A stretch of DNA of 64,000 nucleotides from Euglena gracilis (GCA_039621445.1 CP154954.1:63074046-63138045), one strand, 5' to 3'; shown: positions 53,231 through 64,000, numbered from the stretch's first letter. Numbers and translations: made by a program. Notes: generated by a model not told the origin, from the sequence alone.

Positions 53231-55290
53231 AAAAAAAATATGTAAATCTGCGAAATTCGCAGTCCTAGTCTTTTCCAACGTCCATTACATATTCCGTGCT
53301 CCCATTAAGAGCTCAGCACTATTCAAAACTTGTTTTACTCCCCCCTCCCGCAGGGTTGGTTTTTTTTGGGTCCTGGCCCCAGAAAACCCAGCCAATATCC
53401 CTTGGAAATGGTCAGATTTTATGGTGGGTAGTCTATGATACAGTCGCCGCGCTGAACCCTCTGGGCCCGAAATCGCCCCCTCTGGGCCCCTCTGGGGGGG
53501 GGTTGAACATGCCCTCCCCCTGCCTGCACATGGCACCCCCCCGGGTCTGACCTTCCTTAAAGAAGCCTGAATGGGACAAACAGTTGTGATGATTGGAAGG
53601 TGAATGGTATGCCTACAACTGTAATGTGAATGGTATGCCTACCCCACTGCGGGGAATCAAAGCTTAAGAAACAAATGTCGATCAAATCCCCTCTGCTACA
53701 TGCAATATAAAGAAGGTCCTTGTTTTAATGGCACTGTGGTGCCGCGGCTGCACACACAACTCAGATTCCTCAGTTGCCTGCACAATAACAATTGTGACAA
53801 CAACAACAGCGGGGCACCCCTTTGTGCAGATTGAACATCCAGGTGCGACCAGGGTGTTGCTTAAAGACCCCCCCCCCCCCCATGGGGGAGTCCAGCTCAA
53901 AGGCTGGAAAATTTGTGCTGGCTGGAAAAAGGCAGCTCGGCTTGACCCAGGGTCGAACCGGGTGCCAAAAAATGAAACTGCAGAAATGTCCAAAAAAATT
54001 GCCAATTATGCAAAAAAAAAGTTTTTTTGACCAAAAATTGCCCTGCCAGCCCGTTTCCGATCCAATTTCGCCCTCGTTGATGAGGGGGAGGGGGATCTGA
54101 GGCTGGAACAGGCTGGAAAAAGAAGCGAAGCCCAGGCTTTGTTTTGAGGTGTTGCAGAAAACCTCCAAGTGTGCCTGCACCCTTCTCTTGGGCATCAAAC
54201 TAAAAAAAGAACCCCTAAATTCTCAACTGTTTTCTTGCTAGAATTCCATTTTCTATTTTTCGTGAAAACAAAACATTTTCATCATACTTTGCCAACAGAT
54301 TGAGAGTTGCTGTCTCCCATTCAGTCCTCAGATTGCATTTGATAAGCCACCAGGCTTGGAATCTCTGATTTCTTTTCACCCTCCCACACTTCAAATCATC
54401 CACAAGATGAAGTGGAGCAGAGGTTGCAGAGGAGCGTTAAAAGGCAAAATATCCTTGAAATTGTTCACCCATTGAAAGAAGGGACAAGGGATGAATACGA
54501 TGGGACAGACTGGTTTCAAAAAAACACAACCAAAACAAACATCGCCCACCAAACAAACCCCCAAAAACCTCACCCTGAGACCAGCCTTGGGCCGCGATCC
54601 CAACCAGACTCTCCGATGCCTGACTCATGCTTTCTTCCAACCCCGAGGCAAACCCATAGGATGGTCAATGGTCAAGTTAGGAATGGCTGCCTGGAGGTTG
54701 GAATTCTGGTTCCTTCACCTTTGACTATGCAAATCAATACCGACAAAACATTCGGCACACGTTCCTCGACTTCCCTCTCTGATGTTTCCTCTCAAAAGCC
54801 CATTCAAACGTCTGTTAAAGACCCCTGGGGGAGAGGGTTCTCAACTCTGGGGGGGGGGTTGTGAAAACGATCGATTGAACATCTCAAAACAGCCATTTCC
54901 CATCATTCTTGATCTTTTCTTGTAAAAATTTGAGCAAATTTTTTTTTAGGTGCACCTCAAAGAATAGCACCCCAACACCCCATTTCCCCATTTCCCCAAC
55001 AATTTTGATTTTTTGAAAATTTCTGGGACTTTGCACCGGAAATTTTGGCCAAACCCCGATCGGCGTCTACCTGGTGCAGTGTGTTGCTGGGTCACTTCAA
55101 ACCCCCCTTTAAAGCATGGGCGCTTGTAGTGGACCGCTGCCTCTGGCGGCCGGGGGTGTGCTTTTATTTGGACCCTATCCAACTGATTTTTGTTGACTTT
55201 CTTCAGATATCCCAGTGACCAAGTGATTGTATGCCCCACCCACCCACCACCCTCCCCCGCAGGGGGGTCTTTTGAATTGAAAAGAGACCC
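53231..55290. other. Intergenic, no recognised gene
   Basis: Between gene A and the gene B exons. Frames on both strands are short and low-complexity. Contains C-runs and E6-like fragments near 55120. Confidence 0.5.
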
Positions 55291-55499
55291 AATCTCATTA
55301 TTTTTGATCCTTGCGTAGCCCCGGTGAAAGGGATTGCGAAGCAGTGGGCGATGAAAACGGACGAGCACCGCAGGGACGACCGACGACGCAGCCCATCCGC
55401 AGACCGTCGTCCGCTTCGGTTCCGGTTCTGACCCCGCCGCGGTCTGCCCCCCCCCCCCCACTGCTCCGCGGCGGCGGCGACGGCGGCTGACCCGAAATG

Positions 55500-55800
55500 G
55501 GGCCAACTGGCGTCCTCCGAAAAGTGGACCCCCACCCCCAGCTCGTCCGCGGGACGCTGCGGGTGGGAGAGCGGGAGGGCCGCCTCCGCTCCGGGAAAGA
55601 GCCCGGTGTGCAAATCAACGACCGGGGGCCGGTCAACGCCGAGCAAAGGCCAGCCAGTCGTCAGGGTGGGTGGGGGCGGGTTCCCCGGCCGGGGCTGGGG
55701 TGGGCCACGGTGCAGAGGAGGGTGATGCGCTTCACGGCGCAGGCGCACACGGTGGCGGACAGGATGGGGCCCGGCGGGGTTCATGGACATGAGACGCCTC
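55500..55800 (-). CDS. Gene B candidate exons (3' part)
   Basis: The minus strand encodes 'GPILSATVCACAVKRITLLC' near 55700-55770 and 'WPLLGVDRPPVVDLHTGLFP' near 55590-55650, the latter in a long open frame to 55203. Both look coding, but splice sites are unclear. Not recognised. Confidence 0.4.
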
Positions 55801-55946
55801 GTGGAGCGCAAGTGCTGGGCACCCAGTGGATGGGGTTCGGGCTCAAGGGTCTCAAAAGAGGTGAAAGCCATTAAACAGATACACAGACATAAAGCACAAC
55901 AAAAAATTCCCATTTTTGTAGAATTTTTTTGGGTATTGGCTGAGTT

Positions 55947-56487
55947 AGCGTTCGATATAAACCCCGGGGGCCACTATTCGAAACGTTGGTCAAAAACCGA
56001 GGGTGGGGCTTCTATTCGGGGGGGGGGGGCACTATTCGGAAAAGTGGTCGAAAACCAGGGGGTTTGACAATTATCGAAGAAATTTCTTTGTGGGTCTACA
56101 TATCCTACCTTTCAAAACCATGCCAAATATGCTGCAAATATTACTCTTGTGGATGCATTGGATCATTAAACGTAAAATCACCCAACCCTCATTTAGAGGT
56201 ATTGCAAAAACTGGAGCCTGCACTAGACATTTACCCCCCCCCCCACACCCCCACACCCCCCTCACCCCCCCCACACTTGACCAGTGTAGGCTCCAGTTTT
56301 TGAAATATATGCTGATTTAACCACTGAAGGAGCCGTCTCAATTGACAGACAACCCACGGGGAGCGGCGTTCTATTCAGGGGGGGGGTATTTGGAACGTTG
56401 GTCGAAAACCGAGGTGGGGGGCTTCTATTCGGGGGGGGGGGGAGGGGCACTGTTCGTGGGGGAGGGGGTTTAGAGCGTTCGATATAA
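55947..56487. mobile_element. C/G-run element E12 with 14-bp target duplication
   Basis: AGCGTTCGATATAA occurs at 55947-55960 and 56474-56487, flanking 513 bp. The interior has four segments with GGGGCTTCTATTCGGG or ACTATTCGAAACGTTGGTC, in the style of E11. Confidence 0.75.
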
Positions 56488-56933
56488 GGGGGTCGGACCT
56501 CCCCCCCCTCTGGTCCAGGGGGTATCCCCTCCTGTACACTGGCGAGGTGACCGATTTTGGGACCATTGCGAAGTGCTGGGCTGAAAAATTCTGGCCCTCA
56601 AAATCGGCCAAAAATGCCATTTGGGCACTTTTTGGGCGAAAAATTGTCAAAAGCCAAGAATATTTGGCACAAAGTGTCGGAAGCAAAAACTTGACCTTTT
56701 TGGGGGATTCTGGACCCCCCCCCCCCCCAGCATCGGTCTGGACCATCCCCTGGAGGAGGGGGGTTCGGACATACCCGGTCCAGGAGGCAGAGGACACCCA
56801 CCCCTCATTTACCCCGTACGCCCTCCTTATACCGAACTCTGCACCGGATCTCAGGTGGGGACTCGCAGTTGAGGGGGACCAAACCCCCCGCCGGGGCAGA
56901 CCCCCACGTGGGCCACGCCGCGAGGCTCCGCAC

Positions 56934-57110
56934 GGCGCACAGCACTGCCAGGCCGCCGTAGGTCAGCACCAGCAGCCGGCGGCGGGGGGGCTGCAGCGCG
57001 AGCAGGGCCCCGCCCCAGGCGAGGGGGTGGGCGGAGGGCCCGGCCCCCAACGGGCCGCCGGGGGCCCAGCGCACGGCACGGACATGTAGCCGTTCGCCCC
57101 ACGCGACGGG
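56934..57110 (-). CDS. Gene B exon
   Basis: The frame encodes 'RLHVRAVRWAPGGPLGAG' and 'RRRLLVLTYGGLAVLCA', ending at GCC|GTGCGG in phase 0. The acceptor is not resolved. The pattern could be a WD-type blade or a hydrophobic segment. Not recognised. Confidence 0.5.
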
Positions 57111-57384
57111 TTCACACATGTGCAGCCCCCCTCCCCACAAGAGCCCAGCCAAACCGGTTGGTTTCTGTCTCGTGCCCCCCCCCCCAATTGAAGTACTGAA
57201 AGCATCCGGCGGCGGGGGAGGTGCGCTTCCCGTCCATCTGTCCAGTTTCCATCGATGTTCTTTGGAATTGCCATCTAGGTTGCGGGCGCCACCTTTGGGG
57301 GGCGCGCTGCTATTTGGACCCTGCGCTGGAATTCAAATTCAAACGTCTGTCATAACTGATCCCCAGGCCGGGGCCTCACCTCAC

Positions 57385-57480
57385 CAGCTGGCGCACGCCC
57401 TCCAGCACCGGGTGGCCGTGCCCCGCCGCTTGCAGCACCGGCCGCGAGCCGTACACTGGCCCCAGGGTTTGGCGTAACGC
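57385..57480 (-). CDS. Gene B exon
   Basis: 96 nt, exactly 32 codons. Acceptor CCAGCAG, donor CTG|GTGAGG (strong). Phase 0 both ends. Encodes 'ALRQTLGPVYGSRPVLQAAG' and 'HGHPVLEGVRQL'. Not recognised. Confidence 0.7.
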
Positions 57481-57726
57481 CTGCTGGGGGGGGGGGGTTC
57501 GGACCCCCCGAGAGGGGAGGAAGGGACACCGAGGGCGGAGCACAAACACCCAGTGAGGTCATGCCTTGTTTGCTGGCATTTGAAGGTAAATGTTTTTGGG
57601 TAGGTTAGGCTTTGCCCCTTTAGTGCTGCGATTTTGCCGGAGTTGGCTGGCTCGGCGCTCCGGCGTGTACGACTCCGGGAGGGATACCCCCCCGGTATGG
57701 GCACCGCCCTTCCATCGAACCCTGAC

Positions 57727-57804
57727 CAGCACAGTGAGGGCCGGCAGCCCCGCGAACAGGAACGGCCGCCGGGCCTCCGCCGCCAGCAGCGGGGAGTCGT
57801 ACGT
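57727..57804 (-). CDS. Gene B exon
   Basis: 78 nt, exactly 26 codons. Acceptor CTGCCACAG, donor CTG|GTCAGG. Phase 0 both ends, joining the 57480 exon. Encodes 'TYDSPLLAAEARRPFLFAGL' and 'PALTVL'. Not recognised. Confidence 0.7.
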
Positions 57805-57856
57805 CTGTGGCAGCCCCGCCCTCCCCCACAGAGATCAGGAGCGCAGGAGGCAGGGT

Positions 57857-58088
57857 GTTTTTTAAGACCGGGGGGAGGGGAGGGGGCGACACCCACGGGG
57901 TGCCCCCCCCCGGGGAGGGGGGGGGGTCCCGGGGGACCCACCCACTTTTGCCCGAAAATGACAAAAATGCTAGAAATAGCACCCTTTTCAAAATTTTTGG
58001 CGCCTTCGGCGCCGAAAAAGATATACCCACCAGCCCGACCCCCCACCCTCCCCCCCAGAGGTGGGGGACCAAGACTAAAAAAACCCCT
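57857..58088. mobile_element. TTTTTTAAGACC-family element, copy 3
   Basis: Left GTTTTTTAAGACCGGGGGGA, right AGACTAAAAAAACCCCTGG. Contains AAATAGCACCCTTTTCAAAA and a GGCGCCTTCGGCGCCG hairpin (58001-58016). GGAGGCA occurs on both sides. Copies: 29703-29937 and 31583-31840. Confidence 0.8.
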
Positions 58089-58419
58089 GGTGGGAGGCAC
58101 CGCTGGAAATTGTCAGCGACAACAGTGGCATGAGCTGGTGTTACCAATGTAAGCTGTGACGATGCCACTCGACAAGGTTCACATGGTCTCTGTGAAAAGT
58201 TCCCGCCGAGTCACAGTGTGGGCTAATTAGAAACACAGATGGAGCACACAACAACGGAGGAAGGCTGCAGACTTATGGACATGGGGGCATCTCAACGATC
58301 ACAGCGTGGCCACAAGGGGGAACTTTGGGCAACCATCCCAATAAAAGCGTCAGAAATCGATACGCGAACCCTTGAAAAATGACACGCAGGTGGACAGGAG
58401 AAACCCAACTGGGGTGGAA

Positions 58420-58510
58420 CTGCAGGTCTGTTCGCAAGGTACAGGAGCAGGAAGAGCCAGACGTAGTCGGAGGTGGTGGGCCGGGGCAGGGGGGCCGACC
58501 CCTGCGCATC
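58420..58510 (-). CDS. Gene B candidate exon, hydrophobic
   Basis: Frame 'TSDYVWLFLLLYLANRPAVP' after an AG acceptor in GATGCGCAG. It would form a membrane-spanning helix. The donor is not fixed (GCA|GTTCCA or G|GTTTCT). Confidence 0.45.
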
Positions 58511-58944
58511 GTGACATTTGTTGGCGACAGGGCAGCTGTGTTTCAGTTTCTGCTTGTTTTGTCTTTTTTTTTTGCTCGTGGGTTTGCCTGTGAAGTCGAA
58601 AGTGAACCATTTTCATCCAGCCCTAGACTCATACTGCCAGGAAAAGTCGACCCTACTCCTCTGCGTGCACAGAAAACAGGATTCACACTCAAAACAACTC
58701 ACCAGAGGATGAGCATGGGTATCGCGGATGCTTGATGGGAAGACAATGTGGATAATCTGAAAAGAAGCGTGCGTGCGCACGCGCGTGCGTGTGTGCAAGC
58801 ACCTATAATCACCCACCCTTTTGGCTCCTGCATCGCCCTACAGCACCTTTAGTAGGGATATCAAAAATGATTGATATTACCTTTGATATCAATCAAAAAT
58901 ATTAGCTTCAAAAGGTATCATCTTTGAGATCGTGAATGGTGCCT

Positions 58945-59390
58945 CTTAGCTTTTTGGCCCATTTTTGGCTGCTTTTGGCTGCTTTTGGCCACTTTCGGCC
59001 ACTTTTGGCTGCTTTTGGTTCTGCTATGAGTGCTTTTGGCTATTTTTTTGGGCCATTTCTTGTCGTTTCTGGTCAGTTTTGGCTCCTGGTGACCATTCAT
59101 GGCCGTTTTAGGGGCAAAAAGCAATCAAAAGCATCCAAAAAATGGGCCAAAAGCAGCCAAAAGTGGCTGACAGCAAATTAAAAACCAAGAGCGGCCAATG
59201 GCACCCAAAAGTGGCAAAAAGCAGTCAAAGTGCCAAAATGGCCAAAAATGGCCAAAAAATTACCAAAAATGGGCAACAGTGGCCAGAAATGGGCAAAGGC
59301 AAAAGTGGCCAAAAGCAGCAAAAGTGGCCAAAAATGTCTAAGAGTGCCAAAATGGCTAAAAATGACCTGACAGTGGCCAAAAAAGGCGCT
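58945..59390. repeat. Large imperfect inverted repeat
   Basis: The left arm (to about 59100) is built of TTTTGGCTGC and TTTTGGCCAC units. The right arm (from about 59110) is built of GCAGCCAAAA and GTGGCCAAAA units, their reverse complements. Confidence 0.85.
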
Positions 59391-59439
59391 GTATCCCCGC
59401 ATCATCACCCTGCATCGGAAAACCAGCTTTGCCTCCAAA

Positions 59440-59920
59440 AAGGTGCATCGCCCTGCATCATCGAAAGCACTTTGGGGTGCAGAACACTGCAAACTGCCCA
59501 ACCCCAATCTGACTGCCCACCGCACAACCCGCCCATCCGGGAGTGCGATGGGTTCACACTGTGGGTTGCCCTGGATTGTGTGGCCCTCCTCCTCCGCGCG
59601 ACCAATGCCGCCGTGGCGTACGGGGGCAGACGGGGAGCCGCCGGCCGCCCAAGCCCGGGTGGGGGTTGGGGCTGCGGGCTGGGTTGGGGTTGGCGGCAGG
59701 CTTGGCCGTCACGCGGGGCCCCTTGGCCCTCCCACAGCTGCCCAGCACGGGGTGGGGCAGGGGTTCGGTGGAACGGGACGCGGGGGCTGGGAGGGCAAGC
59801 CTGGCCGGGAGGATCTTCGGGCGGATCTTCTCGTCCAAACCAAGGGGGGGGGGGGCGGCCTGCTTGAGGTCGTCACCCAAACGCCACACATTTCTTCGGG
59901 GAACTTCGGAAACACCGTGA
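59440..59920 (-). CDS. Gene B candidate exons (5' part)
   Basis: The minus strand encodes 'NVWRLGDDLKQAAPPPLGLD' then 'EKIRPKILPARLALPAP' near 59790-59910, and 'GNPQCEPIALPDGRVVRWAV' near 59500-59575. They look coding, but splice sites are not resolved. The plus strand is also open at 59540-59640 ('LDCVALLLRATNAAVAYGG'), so strand is uncertain for that part. Confidence 0.35.
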
Positions 59921-60299
59921 GGGGAGGGGGCCAGCTGCAGGAAGATGCCAGTGGGGAAAAAATGCTATGAATTCACTTGGTGACCATCGGGGGGGGGGGC
60001 ACTTCCCCTTGTGCAAACCCACCCACACTGCCGTTTGAAAAACCCTTCCACCCACTCACCCACTCACCAACCACCCCCCCAAAAGGCGGAAACCCCTTCA
60101 AATTTCTTTAATTTAAATTAAAATTTTCTGAACCTTGGACCAATCTGGCACACCCCATCCTCCCGGGGGGGGGGGTTGTTGGACAGGGGGAGGTGATACA
60201 CAGTTGGACACGCTGAGATTTGAATGCCTCTGGCACACGGGGGCCATTCACCAGCATCATCCGAATTTTATTTTGTTCTTTGTTTTCTTTGAGGTGATT

Positions 60300-60475
60300 G
60301 GCTGGGCACCGGGGGGGGGGGTCACTGACTGGTGTAAGGGGTCCCTGGCCACTCACCACGCAGCAAACTGGGCCAGAAGCGAAGTTAGCGCCGGCCATAA
60401 ACAGACAAGAAGCCTTAGTGCAACTAAGGGGGGGGTCACGCAAATGTGCAACTAAGGGGGGGTCACGCCAGGGTT
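60300..60475. mobile_element. G-run element carrying the shared 65-bp core
   Basis: CACCGGGGGGGGGGGTCACTG on the left (first 20: CACCGGGGGGGGGGGTCACT), then the core AGCAAACTGGGCCAGAAGCG...CTTAGTGCAACTAAGG, then two GGGGGTCACGC repeats. Confidence 0.55.
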
Positions 60476-63400
60476 AAATAAAACTGTTGCTTGAGCCTGT
60501 CCTCTGACCGTGGGGTCTGGGTAAGGGGGTAGGGGTCCAGCGGAATCCTGATTGCACACAAGACCGTCTGGACATCTCCTGCCACTTGCGCGGCCCATTC
60601 CACAATCGATGGTGAACATGCCAAACCTAGCCCGCATTGTCTGCCCACCCGAACAACGTCCAGATTTGGCCCGATATTTCCAATTTTGCCCTGAAAAAAA
60701 AAACCCAGGAAATTTGTGGGTCCCGGGGTGTTCTGAAACAGTTCTGGAATTATTCCACCCCGCCGATACTAATACTATACGGGTTCCCATGAAGGTTTGG
60801 GGGCCCGAAAACAAGGTTGTGCGGCGAAGGTGGCTTACGGTTTTCCGAAAACATGCAAAATAGAAGTTTACGGAAAACTGTAAATGTGAACTGGTTTACG
60901 GTTTCCTGTAAACTTGTGCGTTTGTGAATGGGACCCGAACCTTGTACCCAACCCCTGGAGTCAGACTGATGGCCTTTTTGACCCAGCTCCTAACACATAT
61001 GTCCAATGCAGCGACTGAACATGTTCACGTGTTTCCGCAAACTTGCTTTTAAAATCTTTTTTTTTTTGGTGTGGGCAGTGTATCCCTTCTTGCTATGGTC
61101 CCTATGTTCTGTTAGAACAGAGCTGGAACGGGCCATGGTTTGTTCATGTCGGTATGGTGTTGGTGCCCCCTGGCAGTGTTCCCCACAAACACTGGGTGGG
61201 GTTGCTTCTGGTGCGTTGATCCCCCATATCAAAGTGCAGTTGTGACGTGAAAAAATCTTCACGGGTTCCCGTAAGCTGAAAATTTCACAGATTGGAGTAC
61301 GGAATCAACTCTGGACACAGAAACCTTATTACTGTTGATGTACCCCACTGCCACAGACTGGCCTAAATCACTACAGCACACCTTGGCCTAGGTATCGAGT
61401 GCCCTCCCTTCCTCAAACTCTTTTGGATGCCAGAGAAAGAGAGGTCCCTCAACAAGAACCCAGACTGCGCTTTCAAGGGCTCACTCCAGAGGATGTCACG
61501 TGATGCCTCCACCCTTGGTGGTTCACAGCAGCTCCGTGCAGACATTGAGATACCCCCACCTTTGCAGTCGAATACAATTTCCCTTCAAACTCCCCTACGG
61601 CAGGAAATATCCAGGAAAATTATTTATCCATTTGTGTACTCCATTTCAACAGCGCAGAGCTCGCAGAAATGAAAGTGAAAAGCTCTGCAAAGATGCTGAA
61701 TTATACTGAACCTGAAACGGTGGAGCACATCGTACGTTTTCAGAAATTCATTTGCTGTTGTTTGCTGCAATCAGGGAAAAAAAATCTGCCAAAAAAAGGC
61801 AACTGGAAATCGTCAGAGCGTACACAATGCAGAGCAACCACCTCCCAGGGTTGCCACTGACAACCCCCAAATAATCAAAATTATTTTTGATCACTTTCAA
61901 CAGGTCTAAAAAATCACCCTTTTTGCAGCATCCTCACTAACACGTTTCAAAAGATGTCGAGTCCTTTTCATGGAGAGCTTCTTTTGATCACTATCAAATG
62001 ATCAAGTGGAGGGTGCAAACTGCAAACTGGTCCTCACTTACCCAAGCAAACTTCAGGGAAGCGTACAAACCTCCAAAAGAAGTTATGTTCATTGCATTTT
62101 TCAGCTTGTGGAGGTAAGTCCCTCGTGTCTCTTCTTCGATCTGTCGTGGTGGGTGTGATTTGAAGATAGAAGAGAGATGGTTCCTGAAAAAGGTCGATTT
62201 TTTTCCCGTCCAAGGCAACAATGGAGATCACCTGTGTCATCACAAGTGCAAAAACACTGATATCCAGATATTTATGGTTTCACGTAAAACTTTCTTCAAC
62301 CGAGCATTGTTTACGGTTTCACGTAAAACTCACTTTGTGTGTTGTTTACGGTTAACTGTAAAGGAGGGGAACCTTTGCTCTCCTGGTCAAGCAGGCTGGT
62401 GGGGTGAGATCCGATGAGATGCCCCCTCCCACTCCACAGGTCTTGAACGCAGCGGACGTTTTGGTTTTTATCAGGAAAGCCCAAAAATAGGTTGCATCAA
62501 ATGGATTGAAATGGTGGCGCTGAACAGTGATCCACAGAGTGGGTTGGAGGTCGGAACCCTCACCAAAAACATGTTCCTGACTGAATGTGTCCTTCCCCCC
62601 TCTGGAAGACCCCTTATCTGGCATTTTAGGTGGACTCGGAAAGTGCGTTTTAAAACAGCTTGGGGCCCGTTCAGAAAAATACGAGGCATTCTGGCTTCTG
62701 CTGTTGACTCTCCTCCCAGGAGCTGAGTTGTGGAAATGACGTAAACTCCTCCTGGGCACCCTCACAGCAGCGGTATCCCCCCCTCCTTCAGCTCTGGGAA
62801 CTCTACTGCTCCTGTGTGATGCACTACCAGTCCAGGAGGCAAGGGGAGAGCACCGGGGGGTGTCCAGCTGCTTGGCCGCTGCCAAGATAACCAAGAATGA
62901 GAGCATACCACCCTCTTGTTAACCAGGCACATTTTCATACTTCAAACAAAATTACGTGAAACTGTAAACATCACTGACTTCACGGTTTCCCATAAAACTT
63001 CTTTTCGGAATTTATACACTCACACCCGGCTCAGGAGAAGCAAGGGGTCTCACTGTTGCAAAAGGGGTTCAAAAGGGCAAATCAGGAAAACAGTGTTCAC
63101 GGGTTCTGCAGGCATTTGGCCAGGCAACCGCTGTTTAGGAAATATAGGGCCTTTTTGGGGGCCAAACACAAAATTTCGGAAAGAGTCTCTGCTGGGGGGT
63201 GGCAGTCGATTTCGGCTGGCACCAAAAATAAGAAAAAAATGTGGACAAGAGCGGAATCGACACAAAAAGGCCAATCATTCCTGATACAGCAAGGCACCTA
63301 AAATGTCCAAAACGGGGTCAACGGGGCCGCTTTTATCGACGTGGAAATCAAACCAGAAATTTTCCCGAAAAATTTTTTGGAGCAAAAGTTCACGGGAACC

Positions 63401-63660
63401 CGTGACCTTTTACGTGAAAAAACGTCGAAAAAAAATGGGCAGACAACGCGGGCTAGGCCAAAGGCAACGATGGCCGGGGGGCTGTCCCCCCTCCCTTGGC
63501 CGCGAGTCATCTGCTTCATCTTGCCCACCCAATGCTTTCGGGGCCAGGCCGGGATCCACCAACGGAAAACCAGCCTCGGGCACCCCGATCCGCTGCCTGT
63601 TGCAATGGCATGGGTGTGCTTCTGGATGCATTGCGCCAGGAAGAAAACAAATTATAATAA
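60476..63660. other. Mostly non-coding, palindromic motif cluster
   Basis: No confident exon. It holds several copies of GTTTACGGTTTCACGTAAAA-like short palindromes (60880, 62280, 62320, 62960). Frame 63303-63660 is open on both strands without recognisable motif. Confidence 0.5.
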
Positions 63661-63795
63661 AGCTTGTTTGGAGGATGTGAAAAGAACGATGTGAAAAGAA
63701 CAATTTTTTAAAAAGAACCTAACGACCTGCCGCAAACACCACCAGAGGCACAATGTACATGCAGATTGGGGAGTGAAATGAAGTGGGGGTGACCC

Positions 63796-63921
63796 TATTT
63801 CGCAGCCTGTCCGGGCCTTGGGATCATCCACCATCTCCCGCATAAGCCGGCTTCCCCTCACAAGGGGCTCCTCATCGTCGTCGGAGATGTCTAAATTCTC
63901 CCACTTGGAGTAATTGACCAT
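63796..63921 (-). CDS. First exon of a minus-strand gene, acidic N-terminus
   Basis: ATG at 63921-63919. Encodes 'MVNYSKWENLDISDDDEEPL' and then 'GSRLMREMVDDPKARTG'. An N-terminal Y-S-x-W-x-x-(I/L)-x-(V/I)-S-D-D-(D/E) pattern is known from Cdc37-type co-chaperones and some other eukaryotic proteins, so a chaperone-related protein is possible. Only the first exon is visible and I do not assign it. Donor candidates: CTT|GTGAGG (63872, strong, phase 0) or ATAGG|GTCACC (63796). It could be the first exon of gene B. Confidence 0.6.
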
Positions 63922-64000
63922 GCTGACCGCCTGCCGGGGCACTGCAGGCGGCAGGGGATGCAGCTGTGTACGAATGCATGTCCTATTCAAACACACCCAC

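Noticed and set aside
57385-57480. MutS homologue exon ('GHGHPVLE' resembles the MutS GRHPVLE motif)
   Set aside because: No Walker A (GPNMSGKS) or other MutS motif in following exons; the match is too short.
63796-63921. Naming the right-edge gene as Cdc37
   Set aside because: Only the first acidic segment resembles it; no kinase-binding or Hsp90-binding part is visible.

Overview
This window reads as nuclear DNA of an intron-rich, repeat-rich microbial eukaryote (a flagellated protist or alga is my guess). The reasons are spliced exons with GT-AG introns, LTR and tyrosine-recombinase retrotransposons, microsatellites and G/C homopolymer-rich insertion elements. I see no bacterial operon, rRNA gene, tRNA gene or CRISPR array. 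The species is not determinable from the sequence alone.

Region 1 (1-18690) is nested LTR retroelements. A minus-strand element, here 'family A', carries only gag-like sequence (coiled coils, a Trp-rich capsid-like block, a broken zinc knuckle with an SR-rich tail). It is present as two tandem copies separated by an LTR-like block. A plus-strand Ty3/gypsy chromovirus (8657-17992) sits inside the second LTR-like block. It has two LTRs, an initiator-Met primer-binding site, gag, zinc knuckle, protease, RT, RNase H, integrase with a GPY/F module, and a chromodomain. The corresponding block at 2200-2886 preserves the empty target site. Within the Ty3 RT, about 560 bp lies on the opposite strand.

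Region 2 (about 20100-26180) holds parts of a DIRS-type (PAT/Kangaroo-like) element on both strands. The plus strand has gag, the RT N-terminus, the methyltransferase-like domain and a tyrosine recombinase. The minus strand has the rest of RT, RNase H and a basic gag-like ORF. The two halves meet tail to tail near 23270. A (TA/TG)n tract splits the RT active-site motif.

Region 3 (about 26850-51033) is one large minus-strand gene (gene A) that I assembled from at least 24 short GC-rich exons. Exon joins are supported by splice sites, phase, and exact leucine-rich-repeat periodicity. The N-terminal half has ~28-residue RNase-inhibitor-type LRRs, then an acidic low-complexity stretch. The C-terminal half has ~22-residue SDS22-type LRRs with an LRR cap, then a basic Pro/Ser-rich tail. 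Its introns are filled with short insertion elements, many with C/G-run termini and short inverted ends. One of them is flanked by a 40-bp direct repeat.

Region 4 (about 51000-64000) has an intergenic stretch with two tandem-repeat blocks (51900-53230). It also has pieces of at least one more minus-strand spliced gene (gene B, about 55300-59900, function not recognised), a large inverted repeat, and the start of a minus-strand gene whose protein begins with an acidic 'YSKWENLDISDDDEE' segment at 63921.

All calls rest on reading the sequence. No alignment, expression data or database search was available.
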